From the NCBI GenBank assembly GCA_001953115.1, contig LSSL01001632.1, positions 4,089 to 17,593 on the forward strand: a stretch of 13,505 nt of DNA, given 5' to 3'. Shown piece by piece: positions 1 to 9,118 of this stretch. The first letter of the stretch is position 1. Each line of letters opens with the position of its first letter. The position numbers were made by a program, and so were the translations under genes. The notes under the pieces were generated by a model. It was not told the DNA's origin and made no database searches. It saw only the letters and a program-made list of their open reading frames with translations. This DNA comes from Smittium mucronatum (Eukaryota; Kickxellomycota; Harpellomycetes; Harpellales; Legeriomycetaceae).

Positions 1-1346
1 GAAAAAACGTGTTTATAATAACCAAATATATACTAAAATTTATTTTCATATTTATCCCAGCTATACTTAAAGTTATGATTTTAAAAGGATTATATTTGAA
101 AATTTCAAATACTGTATGTTTTTCCGGATTTTTTCAAATAAAACCATAGATTATCTGTTGATTATTACGGGGCAATAAAAATAGTCTGAGAAAAAAAGCT
201 TAAAATCGGATTATTAACATATAGCAGAATTAAACTTTACTCAATACACCTGGAATATTATTCTAGCTTTGAAATTGAAACATTAAGTGGAAAAAACTCA
301 CATTAGACCATAATTATAAGGATTTGCTTAATAAAAAAATACTTAATTGAATTATGAACATAATTAAAAAAAGCCGATTTAAAAATAAAGATTAAAATAA
401 GATAAAATAAATTTAACTATTTCATATTTTATCTTATTATTTGAAAATTGGAATGCATTTTGAGCACTTTAAATTGAAGTTTAATCTTGGCTTGGAATTC
501 ATCGCGTCTTAAAAAAACATAATTTTATGAAAAATTATATTCAGTAGTTTTATTTAGCTTCTAAATATTTGATTTATATTTGAAATAGTTATTAAATACC
601 GCAAAAAATCATTATTTCAATTATTTAAGTCTCAGAAACCCTACTTTTCATGTTATAAAATAAAAAATATTAAACAATTTGTGCATTGATGAGATATAAG
701 GCTAGATTAAAGTATTTTAGAGACCGAGTCACTTCTCCCAAACTTTGATTTCACCATTAAAATCCTTTTTTAACATTTTTTTATAGTATAAAAATATTTT
801 AATAGCTCAAATTTACTTTAAAACTTATGGTAGTATTTTCTGGTGCAAGTTTAATAATAAAATCCAAAAAAGAGAAGTCATAAAAATTAATTTTGTGTGT
901 TCTAATTTTATTAAAACTATTTTTTTTTTTTTGGGAAATATTGGTCTTAATAGTCATTTTTAGAATTTAATTCATCCAATCTTATTTTTTCATATTTAAT
1001 AAGTATTTAATTTATATTTTAATATTTAGGAATAGATAAAAACATTTTTTCGATAAAAAGTAGTAATAAATCAAGAATTAAACATATTATATATAAAATT
1101 AATGTATTTATAATTAATATGCTATTAAAAATTCTCAGAAATTACAAAATTGCTATCCACTTGGAAATTTTATGATATTATTATTATTATTTTATATGGT
1201 TTATATATATTAAAAATATATCTTACCATTATATATAAATTTTTTAGACACTTTACGTTTTCTGGGGTTTTTTTTATTTCAAGACGAATATAAAAGCTGA
1301 ATTTTAAACATTAATTTTTTATTTTTTAGGATAGAGAGAGATATAG
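1..1346. other. AT-rich stretch without a gene
   Basis: Apart from the inverted repeat at 396-438 and a run of 13 T at 920-932 I see nothing in it. Reading frames are broken every few codons on both strands. A small rise of G+C near 120-175 and 720-755 gives no coherent translation. Confidence 0.6.
396..438. repeat. Perfect 14-bp inverted repeat, 15-nt loop
   Basis: The arms AATAAGATAAAATA (396-409) and TATTTTATCTTATT (425-438) are exact reverse complements around a 15-nt spacer. By a rough calculation about 0.06 such repeats with loops up to 15 nt are expected in DNA of this composition, so it is the only AT hairpin here that stands out by length. It has one G:C pair per arm and no U-tract typical of an intrinsic terminator. 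No gene lies next to it. Confidence 0.6.
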
Positions 1347-1601
1347 GTATTTAAGGACACATATTTTGTTTTTAAACCTTTTTCTATTGTTAATATTTTT
1401 GTGTCTCGTAACATTATTGCTGCTAGTAATATTATTGATAAAAATATTTCAATTGATCTGGTTATTGAATTAAGGTTGGTAATCCTATTCATTCTGAAGA
1501 TAGATTTGATTTATGTGATTTTATTAAAGCTATATTTGGTTGAGTTTGATAAAAGAGTTCTTTTTGTGGGCTGTGTCGGATTGAACTGGGAGTTCAGATA
1601 A
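1347..1601 (+). pseudogene. Possible eroded coding patch with a frame change near 1470
   Basis: A stop-free frame of 84 codons runs from 1347 to a TAA-type end at 1601; the only usable start is a GTG at 1401, giving 66 residues. At this composition about half a stretch of this length is expected by chance in the window. From 1469 to 1540 another + strand frame reads more like protein (for example NPIHSEDRFDLCDF) while the first becomes a run of Leu, Ile and Val. This suggests one gene fragment with a frameshift near 1470. The patch 1441-1680 is G-rich over C on the + strand (about 52 G to 14 C). I cannot assign a family. The part after 1480 in the GTG frame is probably a shadow. Random open sequence is the main alternative. 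Confidence 0.27.
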
Positions 1602-1803
1602 GGGTTATTTTTTGGTTTGAAAGTTTTGAATTTGAAGATTGAAAAAATATGCAGCTAATAAAAGTTAAATTTTTAATGAGTATGGGCTTATAAAAGCCTT
1701 TTTAATGAAAAAAAACAATATTTTTTGGTATTTAAAAATCATTAAAAACTTTTTAACTTTATTATATCACATCTGTGACTAAAAATAATATTCTCAATAA
1801 TAA

Positions 1804-1902
1804 TCAAATTCCGGTCAATATATCTGCATAGTGTTGATAAAAAATCCATCTTTTTCTAAGCTTCTTTATAGTCGAACTGGACGTTATGATTTGCTAAAAT
1901 GA
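1804..1902 (+). pseudogene. Short coding-like fragment, unidentified
   Basis: Thirty-two stop-free codons end at a TGA at 1900. The translated piece has a mixed, protein-like composition (it includes SRTGRYDLL near the end) that differs from the Lys/Asn/Ile/Phe background, and local G+C is a little raised at 1860-1890. There is no start codon and no ribosome binding site. It lies 200 bp after the patch at 1347-1601 on the same strand and could be part of the same eroded gene, but nothing proves this. Confidence 0.15.
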
Positions 1903-2889
1903 TATTTGAAATAATTTCGGATCATGAAAGAGGAGTTTTTAATTAAAATTTTAGCTTGATCGATTTTTTATTCATTTAAATATTTTATTTTATAGAATAT
2001 AAAGGCCAACACATCAAAAATTTATTTCATAATGTAAACAAATTTTGAAACCATAATTTTCTATATAATAATGACAAAATTTGGCTTAATTATCCATTAA
2101 TATAAAAGATAGATTTTATTGATTTTTTCAAACCAATCATAAAGGATTAAAAAACCAAAACAAAAAAAATTTATATTATTTTTTTAACATCGGCATAGAA
2201 CGAGACATTAAAATACACAATAATTGTTCATTATTATTTTTGAATGAGTTCGAAACGATGAGAAAAATAATTTTATAAGTAAAATAATCAAAAAACTTTT
2301 ATTTTAGATTTAATGCACTAGATTTTTATTATCTGTTACATTTTTTAAACTTTCACCAGATTAGTACCCAAGTTATAATAAAAATACTTTTTAAATGCTT
2401 AATATTTTCTCGATAGAGATATTTTTTTAAAAAAACTACTTTTGTTATTGGCACACTAACTTAAGATATATATATATATGCGTATAACTTGGATGTTTTT
2501 ATTGCATTATATTTAGAGATATTTGGGAATAAGATATTTTTATTTCATTTTTATGGTTTAAGCATACCCTTCATTGATATTGATTAATAATTATTAACAT
2601 AATTTAATTAATACTTCCCTATTTTAAATCTATTAATAATAGAATTAGAATTTAGAAACCAGAAAATCCAAACACTTTATATTGGATTTTCAGCAATATA
2701 AATCCTGGATAAAAAAGTGTATTTTAGGGAAAATAATTACCCATATACTAAATATGCCATAGAAAAAATCACTTTTTATTTCAAAAAATAAATATTAAGA
2801 TCATTTGATATGTCAAATAAATTATTTATTCGGTTTTTTTTAAATTTTATCTGCTAAAAAACATTAAATTTGCGAGTATATTAAACTAT
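1903..2889. other. AT-rich stretch without a gene
   Basis: Background composition with short homopolymers, a small TA tract near 2468-2479 and the hairpin at 2662-2691. No RNA gene or coding fragment is supported. Confidence 0.6.
2662..2691. repeat. Perfect 10-bp inverted repeat, 10-nt loop
   Basis: GAAAATCCAA (2662-2671) pairs with TTGGATTTTC (2682-2691). Three of the ten pairs are G:C, which makes it less likely by chance than an all-AT repeat. It lies about 200 bp beyond the 3' end of the minus-strand frame at 2890-3066, but lacks a following U-tract on that strand, so a terminator role is not supported. Confidence 0.45.
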
Positions 2890-3066
2890 TTATATGATTT
2901 TTTCTTCTTTTTTTCTTTGCTTAAATAAAAATTGATATATATGTTGAGGGTTATCTTGTTCTGGTATAGTTTTCTTCCGCAAAGTTATGCGGTCCTTTGA
3001 AGCTTCTACTTTTTCCTGCGGATTCCCAGCAGATTCCTGAAAGTGGGTAGAGTTCTCTGTAGTCAT
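2890..3066 (-). CDS. Putative small protein or surviving N-terminal gene fragment in a GC-rich island
   Basis: This is a 58-codon frame read from an ATG at 3066 to a TAA ending at 2890. I do not recognise the product. Codons 1-42 (3066-2941) have about 40-47 % G+C against about 20 % around them, and the rise starts exactly at the ATG, which favours a true coding start. The N-terminal two thirds are hydrophilic, rich in Glu, Gln, Lys, Ser and Thr, with a basic patch RITLRKKT at residues 26-33 and no signal peptide or membrane segment. From codon 43 on, base composition drops to background and the residues become Lys/Phe/Ile-rich, so the tail may be read-through beyond a truncation. No Shine-Dalgarno sequence is visible before the ATG; the -3 base is A. 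A short hairpin (CCGCA/TGCGG, 2977-2992) lies inside, so a structured RNA is an alternative. No GT splice donor lies at the right-composition edge near codon 42, so a first exon is not supported. Existence as a conserved element is fairly likely; function is unknown. Confidence 0.42.
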   Translation of the reverse strand: MTTENSTHFQESAGNPQEKVEASKDRITLRKKTIPEQDNPQHIYQFLFKQRKKEEKII

Positions 3067-3125
3067 AGTAATTCGATTTTTTAATTATGAAATTAAATTT
3101 GGTTGAGACTTATTGTGAAAATTTG

Positions 3126-3181
3126 TTTTATTTTATTTTACTTTATTTTATTTTTGACATATATTATTTATTTATTTATTT
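3126..3181. repeat. (TTTTA)5 and (TTTA)n microsatellites
   Basis: Five TTTTA units, the fourth with a T to C change, occupy 3126-3150, and three TTTA units plus TTT occupy 3167-3181. They lie 60 to 115 bp upstream of the ATG of the minus-strand frame at 2890-3066, where a promoter would be expected. No convincing -35/-10 pair stands out in the A-rich strand. Confidence 0.6.
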
Positions 3182-3467
3182 GATTTGGGCTATTTTGGGG
3201 TTTTGCTTTTAGTAAGAAATAAGATTAAGAGTAGTATTTAACGAAGAGAAAAAAAAATTGATGAAAATATTAAAGAATTAATGCCTTTAGGTATTTTCAG
3301 AAAAAAAATGTTTATCTAAGAGTTGTGAAAGTTTAGTGGACGAACTATAATAAATTGTTAATGAATTTTAATTATATCTGAAGCGTAATTTTTTCTTAAG
3401 AGTTCGGCTACAGCGCCTTTTATATAGTAATTTTTTCGTATGGTATTTATCGCTTTATGATATTCGA

Positions 3468-3489
3468 CTTTCTTTCTTTCTTTTTCTTT
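3468..3489. repeat. Homopyrimidine (CTTT)n tract
   Basis: A 22-nt run of only C and T is built from CTTT units with one T5 interruption. It is bordered by A at 3467 and G at 3490. Low-complexity, slippage-prone sequence; no linked gene. Confidence 0.55.
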
Positions 3490-3555
3490 GAGATAATATA
3501 ACCTAACTAGTATAATATAACATTTTTAAATTATTGTGCTTGAAACTTTTTATCC

Positions 3556-3648
3556 CTTTGCAAATTAATCCATTTTCAAAGCAATATTTTTGTAAATTGA
3601 TTTTCAAAGAAATTTACTTCTTTGCAATTGATTTCTTTGTAAAATTAT
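3556..3648. repeat. Cluster of imperfect TTTGCAAATTGATTT-like repeats
   Basis: Similar blocks recur in both orientations: CTTTGCAAATT, TTTTCAAAGCAA, TTTGTAAATTGATTTTCAAAG, and TTTGCAATTGATTTCTTTG. One pair, GTAAATT (3592-3598) and AATTTAC (3611-3617), forms a 7-bp inverted repeat. The units are irregular in spacing, so this is local duplication and drift and not a regular array. Confidence 0.35.
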
Positions 3649-3970
3649 CTTTAGTTTATTATCTTTCTTTTCCATTTTTGTAAATAATCGATGTTGATTT
3701 AACAAAGCCCTTAATTATGATTGTAGTTGTGGGAGTTCCGTTATTTCCTCATTATAACTTCCACATATATATATACATTCATCACAGATATTCAATTTTT
3801 CGAAAAAAAAAGTATTTAATTAAAAGAAAAAATTCCACGTCCTTCATGAAAAAAATATAAAGATATATTTATAATATAAATCATCAATAATTACAGACAT
3901 TAAAAAAGGTTTTTTTTTTAACATTTTCACAAAATCAGCGAAACAATATCTAGATTTTTATTAAAATATA

Positions 3971-3988
3971 TATCTTTATCTTTATCTT
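3971..3988. repeat. (TATCTT)3 tandem repeat
   Basis: Three exact hexamers are followed by degenerate TATTTTATTTTATTCTTTATTCTTT, extending the pyrimidine-rich strand to about 4013. A simple-sequence tract. Confidence 0.5.
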
Positions 3989-4399
3989 TATTTTATTTTA
4001 TTCTTTATTCTTTACGCGTAATGAATAACATTTTTTTAAATAATTTATTGCTAATTTTTGATATCAGTAACACCAATTTAAGTTTATTTAATCTAAAAAA
4101 TAGGCTCTATTTAGCATATACATTTTCAAATGTATATTTCAATAATAAAAAGTTCCAATTTAATATTTGATTATGAAGAGGAAAAAATCATTATAAAAAT
4201 CACACCTAAGTATATCAAAGTATATCAAAAAAACAATAATATAATATAGTCTTATATTTATTAAGGGATCACTGAAAGAACGAATAGATAAAAAAAATAA
4301 AAACTCCATTTTATAATTTATTTGTGAAATTTCTGTAAAAAAATCAAAAAAAATTTATTAATCAAATTATTTCTGGATTATTATTAATTATTAATTTAT

Positions 4400-4427
4400 A
4401 TTTTGATATATATTTGCATATCAAAAT
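4400..4427. repeat. Perfect 10-bp inverted repeat, 8-nt loop
   Basis: ATTTTGATAT (4400-4409) and ATATCAAAAT (4418-4427) are exact reverse complements. It sits 50 bp before the ATG at 4480. Ten-bp AT-rich repeats are expected a few times by chance here, so function is unsupported. Confidence 0.4.
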
Positions 4428-4479
4428 TTTAACTTTATACCATTTTCTGTAAAATTAAATTTATAAAATGAACTTTATA

Positions 4480-4695
4480 ATGATATCACCTCGGTATATA
4501 TATTATTCAACCAAATGTCTTTGGAATGAGGTCAATAAGCATCACTTGTATATAAAAAATTAAAAAAAAACTATAGTCATATGGATTATGTTGTTTGAAA
4601 AATTTCTGATATCTATAAATGAGCTGCAATTTAAAATATTCTGTGTAGGAGCGGGGGTAATGGCTATATCTAAAAAAATCAATTCCCAATCATAA
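4480..4695 (+). pseudogene. Coding-like frame with one internal stop
   Basis: An ATG at 4480 opens a frame of 27 codons to a TAA at 4561, next to a run of nine A, and the same frame then continues for 43 more codons to a TAA at 4693. The second part ends in a small-residue stretch (CVGAGVMAISK) and both parts have slightly raised G+C. A 71-codon span with one stop is not rare by chance in this DNA, so this is weak. It precedes the stronger fragment at 4735-5013 on the same strand. The 60-residue frame read on the opposite strand here (4507-4689, TTG start) is equally open and cannot be excluded as the meaningful one, though it is Tyr/Phe/Lys-rich like background. Confidence 0.17.
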
Positions 4696-4734
4696 TCAAA
4701 TTCATTATAAAAAATATAAAAAAACCGAATTTGA

Positions 4735-5013
4735 AAAATCCTGAATAATGAAGATGTTCATGAATCGTATAATGAAGCGGTATATTTTACAGTACTATAT
4801 TTCTGAGCTCAAATAGAAAGCTTATAGTATCTGATTATCATTTATCTGATATGGTAAATAGAAAATTTGGCGACTATGCTACTAAAACTACCGGGATAAT
4901 GTATATCCCAAAAAATATGTATCAATCAATTTTAAAAATTAAATGTAGAGGTGTTGGATGATAATACACCTCTCAGGCGCTTTTCGAAATACTTATCTAA
5001 AAAAATTATTTTG
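4735..5013 (+). pseudogene. Degraded gene fragment with two cancelling frame changes
   Basis: This is the best multi-frame fossil in the window. Frame one is open from 4735 to 4803 (NEDVHESYNEAVYF and onward), ends at TGA 4804, and passes directly into a second frame that is open from 4776 to 4958 (61 codons; it includes DYHLSDMVNRKFGDYATK and IMYIPKNMYQ). At about 4954 the reading returns to the first frame (LDDNTPLRRFSKYLSKK) until TAG 5014. The joined reading is about 93 codons long, hydrophilic, and different from background composition. The first and third segments are in the same phase, so two opposite indels would explain it. No start codon, ribosome binding site or family match is visible to me. 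Both ends run into AT-rich noise, as expected for an eroding gene. Confidence 0.35.
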
Positions 5014-5273
5014 TAGATATAAAACAGAGAAGAATGTAAAAATTTCATGTCTCTATTTTTTCTTAAAAAAACATTGATCTCATTGGGTAAAACTCAAATA
5101 CACTACTGATTGGTTATATATATTATGTATAATATTACAGTTATGCGATTTTTTTTAATTTAAGCACGGAAAAAACTTTCTTTTTATGATTTTTGTTTAT
5201 CGAATTTGAAAAAAAAAAGTATTGATATGCTTATTCTATCAGAATAGTCAGAAATGTGTTTAGAAGGCTATAA

Positions 5274-5417
5274 TTTCCAAAAATCATTCTTAAAGATATT
5301 AAAATAGCCGTAATGAACGATCTGGATGCGTGCTACATAAATTTAAAATGTATAATTATTATGGATAAGATGAAAAATTCTATAATGAAAAGAATTCAAC
5401 ATCCCAAAAAAAGATAA
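5274..5417 (+). pseudogene. Coding-like fragment following 4735-5013
   Basis: A 47-codon stop-free frame ends at TAA 5415, with an ATG at 5313 whose local context (AVMNDLDACYINLK) is protein-like and has raised G+C between 5305 and 5335. Just upstream another + strand frame (5250-5303) also reads coherently, which would imply a frameshift near 5275. An overlapping frame 5303-5482 has a single TAA at 5366 and is also largely open, so the correct phase is uncertain. It lies 260 bp beyond the fragment at 4735-5013 and could be a distal part of the same gene. Confidence 0.2.
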
Positions 5418-5537
5418 AGAAAAAATTTGAATTTTTTGAATATTTATATGAATTCCATAAATTATTCAATTTACCAAAGTAGTTTCTTGGGTTTTAATTT
5501 GTGGTTATCGGTATAAAATGATTTTATTTTTTATATT

Positions 5538-5585
5538 AATTCTATATAAATAGAATTTAAATATGTATATATATATATATATATA
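5538..5585. repeat. 8-bp hairpin followed by a (TA)10 microsatellite
   Basis: AATTCTAT (5538-5545) and ATAGAATT (5550-5557) form a perfect stem with a 4-nt loop; eight bases later comes an uninterrupted (TA)10 at 5566-5585. The dinucleotide tract is the longest in the window and is a likely slippage and DNA-unwinding site. Confidence 0.6.
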
Positions 5586-6980
5586 AGAATATGTAATAAT
5601 GAGGTAAAAAAAATATAGATCTGAAGGTTCATATTAAATAATATGTAATTATCCAAGCGATCAAAAAAATATTTTTTTAAAGTTTTTGTAAAATATATTT
5701 AATTGTATAAAAAAGTTAAAACAGTATTAAATTGGCTATGGTGGTAGATTTTCGAAATTAACTTCATTATGTTAAAACCATTACTTTTCGGAGTTTAATT
5801 TATAAAACATAAGTGTATTCTCTAAAAAAAATAGAGATTCAATACCAGTTAATTTAAAAACAGCCTTCACTAAGAAACTTATATGAATATAAAAAAGATT
5901 TAGAAGAGATGTTGGTCCAAAAAACTCACATAAAATTAGTAAAAGTATCAAAGAATTAAGGATGATAGGTTTTTTGTGAATACATATTTTCTGTATACTT
6001 TAAAAAGTAAATAATGTTAGTTATTTTGAGATGGAAGTTCTAAATATTGCCTAGAGTATATTATAGTGGGTGTTAGATCCGTAATAATAAAGTATTTTTT
6101 AGCCACCAGACTTTCTTGAATATTTTTCTTATAGACGGTTTTCGGAATTTGTAAATCTAAGATCCCCAATAACAAACCCTAATACTAATAAACTAACTAT
6201 GAGTATTAAAAAACATTTATAAAGGTAAAAATTCCCTCAAATAAGCGTATTAAATCATAATTTGAAACTTTTTACAAGCTCTATCTAATTTTTTTTGGTT
6301 TTTAAAAAAAATAAAGCTCATAATATTATAACCTGTCCCAAAAGAGATAGAGAAAAAACTACTATATCTGTTCTTTTCCTCAGAGAATAATGATAATATT
6401 AAATTATAGCAGATATTTTATAATGATTATTTCCTTATTCACTTTTTTTGCTTAATAAAACTTTTTATATGAAATAATGGTTTGTAAACATATTTTTTAA
6501 TGTGTACGTATATTCAGATTTTAAATCTATTTACATATAACGTATTTTGACAAAAAAAATTTTTTTTTATAATTGTGAAAGAAAACGCTTTTTTGAGGTG
6601 GAAGTATTTATAAATATTAAATATTATAATATTATAATATAATAAGGAAAAGAATCACTTTAAAGATATTACTTGAATTTCTCAATTGAATTTATATATT
6701 TTTCATTTGAGCTGGACATTCAGATGATTAAATTTTAAATTTAATAAAATATTTAAATTTATAAAAGATATTTTTAATAAATTCTTGTATATGTATATTT
6801 ATTGAAAAAATATCAAGCTGGATATTTTAATAATGCTTAAATTTATTTAAATAAAGCACACATAAAATCTTTTACTACTAAAATTAGTGCTATTATTTTT
6901 TAAAGAAAAAAAATCAAAGACATCTAGGTTACAGTTTATAACCTGAATATAATCAATGTTGTATAGGTATCTCATATTAT

Positions 6981-7016
6981 TATAATTTTAATAATTTTAA
7001 TAGTTTTAATAATTTT
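6981..7016. repeat. Four-copy nonanucleotide tandem repeat
   Basis: Units are TATAATTTT, AATAATTTT, AATAGTTTT and AATAATTTT at exact 9-bp spacing. Only one position differs in the first and third copies, which points to recent tandem duplication. Located 170 bp before the G-biased patch at 7186. Confidence 0.65.
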
Positions 7017-7185
7017 AAACTGGGACTTGGTGTGAAATGATCCATTTTAAGAAAGATGCAATATTTTCAAGACTTTAAATAATTTTTTTAAAAAATAAAC
7101 TATAAAAAACGATAATTATATGAATAAAAATACGTCAAAATTTATATAGTATATGAATGATCCTATTAAGAATAATTTTTACTGA

Positions 7186-7520
7186 CATGGGTTGGGGAAG
7201 ATTTGGAATTTGGCTAATTTAAATTATATTTATTTGGTGAATAATTTATTTGAAACCAAGGGGTTTGAAGGAAATGTTTTATGGGAGTTTAATATGTATA
7301 TTAGCTGGAGTTCTTTAGTATAACTTAGATTTTTTTAGTACTGATTAACATTTGGTTAGATTATAAATGGGATTGATTAAAAAAGATTTAGATTTTATGT
7401 AAGGTTAATTATGAGATAGAAGATTGTGGGAACAGTTTATTAAAAGTTAATTATATTAAATGCTATTATTTTGAAGCTGAAAGATTGGCTCATAGTTTTT
7501 TTAAAGTTGAAAAAATTTAG
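7186..7520 (+). pseudogene. Two coding-like fragments in a G-biased strand patch
   Basis: Two open stretches lie on the + strand: 7186-7320 (45 codons; it includes ETKGFEGNVLWEFNMYISW) and 7392-7517 (42 codons; it includes YYFEAERLAHSFFKVEKI), with stops and phase changes between them. Counting bases in 7201-7560 gives 68 G and 15 C on the + strand. Purine-rich or G-rich sense strands are common in coding DNA of AT-rich genomes, so this bias agrees with the + strand reading. No start codon with a good context and no family is recognised. An eroded gene is the favoured explanation; transcription- or replication-linked skew in non-coding DNA is the alternative. Confidence 0.27.
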
Positions 7521-7560
7521 TGGAGAGGTTATTAAATTTCAAATATTTTTTACATTTAGA

Positions 7561-9118
7561 AACTAGGCCGAATTTCATGTGTTGTTAATATTAATTAGAG
7601 CTAGAAAAAATAAATATCAAAGCGGAAAATCGGAAAATAAATAAAATATAAAATAAAAATATTGATATCCTATACAGAACGCTGTGAAGTGTTAATTTTG
7701 AGGAAGTATTTTAATATGCGACATGAGTATAAAAATTAATTACAAAATAATTCACCCTCACTTAATTTATTCGACCTGAATCAAATGAAAAATTTTATAT
7801 AAATTAGATTTATTGTTTATGCATACTTTTAGGAATTTTATAGTTTATTAAAAAAATATATTAAAGGTTTATAAAATTTATAATTAATGCAAAGCTTTTT
7901 TTGTATAACTTAATAATCGAATTCATAAAAAAATGATTTTCAGTATATTCTGTTAATGCCACAATATACTACAATTTAAATTATAAAAATTTAAACATTT
8001 TTAACTGTAAATTTTATTATAGATAATAAAAAAGCCAGAATTATTTATCTAAATCTATTAAAAATAAAATTTAAAACTTGATTTTATCAAATCAGATTTA
8101 AAAAAAGCTCAATTTATTTGGGAAAATTGATTAGTGACACGAAAAATTATATTTAACTAATAATTCTATTTTTTTTTTGAAAATTCTTTAATTTAATTTA
8201 ATTGAAAACAAAATCGTAATAAATTACCAATTTTTAACGCATTTTAAGGTATTTATAAATTCATAATGATAAAAATAATAATATAGTAATTATATTAAAA
8301 TTTATATCAGTTATAAAAGATTTAAATGCGATTAATATATATTTAAAATTGAACACATATTTTGTAAATTATCGTGATCCCTGCGTGAAGGTGACCCTAT
8401 TTTTTGTATTTAACTTCTAAATGATAGAAATAAATTTTTTTTTGCATTATTATTGGGTGAAATAAGAAAAATAATGTCGATTTGAAATAATCAAACATCC
8501 AATAATGTACACATAATAAGTAAACACCAAAAAAACCTTTTAAACTATTATTTTATATCAAAAATTTCGATTTAAAAATTTTCAACAAAATTTAGATTAT
8601 TAAAATAACTTATTCGTTTATTGATTGAGTTTAAATTTTTTTTTTTTTTGAAATATGAACCAAAAATATTTTTTTTTCAGTGAAAAAAAAATGTTAGATT
8701 TAATTGAATACCTTATTTTATATCATGTCAAAATTAAATCATCAATTTTTTATTATTTATTGAACAATTTTTACCATAATTAGTTTTTTTTTATTCTCCC
8801 ATATTGTGCTTAATCATAATATTTTTTTTAAATTTTTTTGAATATATATTCAATTAACCTAAAAACTAATTTTACTACTGTTTAGTTGCTAAATTTATCC
8901 ATTATCCAAAGATATATTTGAATAAAATTTCAATTTTATCAAAAAAAAAATCCCTTAAACTATCATTAAATAAAAAGTATTTTTTATTTGCTATTAATCA
9001 TTAAATATATCGTTTTATCCAATAAAAATTTCGATCAAGGTCACTCAAGATCACGAACACAAAAAAAAATCAAATTCAATTAAATGAAAAAAATATTCTT
9101 AAAAGTATATTCTGATAA
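7561..9118. other. AT-rich stretch without a gene
   Basis: Background sequence with long homopolymers, including a run of 14 T at 8636-8649. A short patch of raised G+C at 8373-8399 has no coherent frame and no tRNA-like fold that I can see. Confidence 0.55.

Larger units (their letters stand above)
3067..4479. other. Microsatellite-rich stretch without a gene
   Basis: It holds most of the simple repeats in the window (pentamer, tetramer, hexamer and CTTT tracts) and the repeat cluster at 3556-3648. The first 150 bp would contain the promoter of the minus-strand frame at 2890-3066 if that is expressed. No open frame is supported. Confidence 0.55.
5483..7185. other. AT-rich stretch, mostly structureless
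   Basis: It contains the (TA)10 tract and the nonanucleotide repeat. Around 6025-6200 short protein-like readings occur on both strands (for example a + strand piece ending at 6115 and a hydrophobic minus-strand piece at 6130-6205), which cannot both be right; I leave the patch unassigned. Confidence 0.5.

Noticed and set aside
1401..1601. The 66-residue GTG-start frame as an intact gene
   Set aside because: The open stretch extends upstream of the GTG without a better start, the second half reads worse than another frame, and no Shine-Dalgarno sequence is present. It is listed as a possible eroded patch.
2236..2265. A TTCGAAA tract resembling a tRNA T-loop
   Set aside because: The flanking five bases on each side do not pair, and no acceptor or anticodon arm can be placed.
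4507..4689. A 60-residue minus-strand frame from a TTG start
   Set aside because: It is rich in Tyr, Phe, Lys and Ile as expected of AT-noise, has no ribosome binding site, ends without any linked feature, and overlaps a + strand reading of equal quality.
4958..5077. A short ATG frame after the fragment at 4735-5013
   Set aside because: Thirty-nine codons at background composition are common by chance, and the frame conflicts with the better reading 4954-5013.
6025..6205. Protein-like readings on both strands
   Set aside because: Both strands give comparable short pieces with stops and neither has compositional support, so no call is justified.
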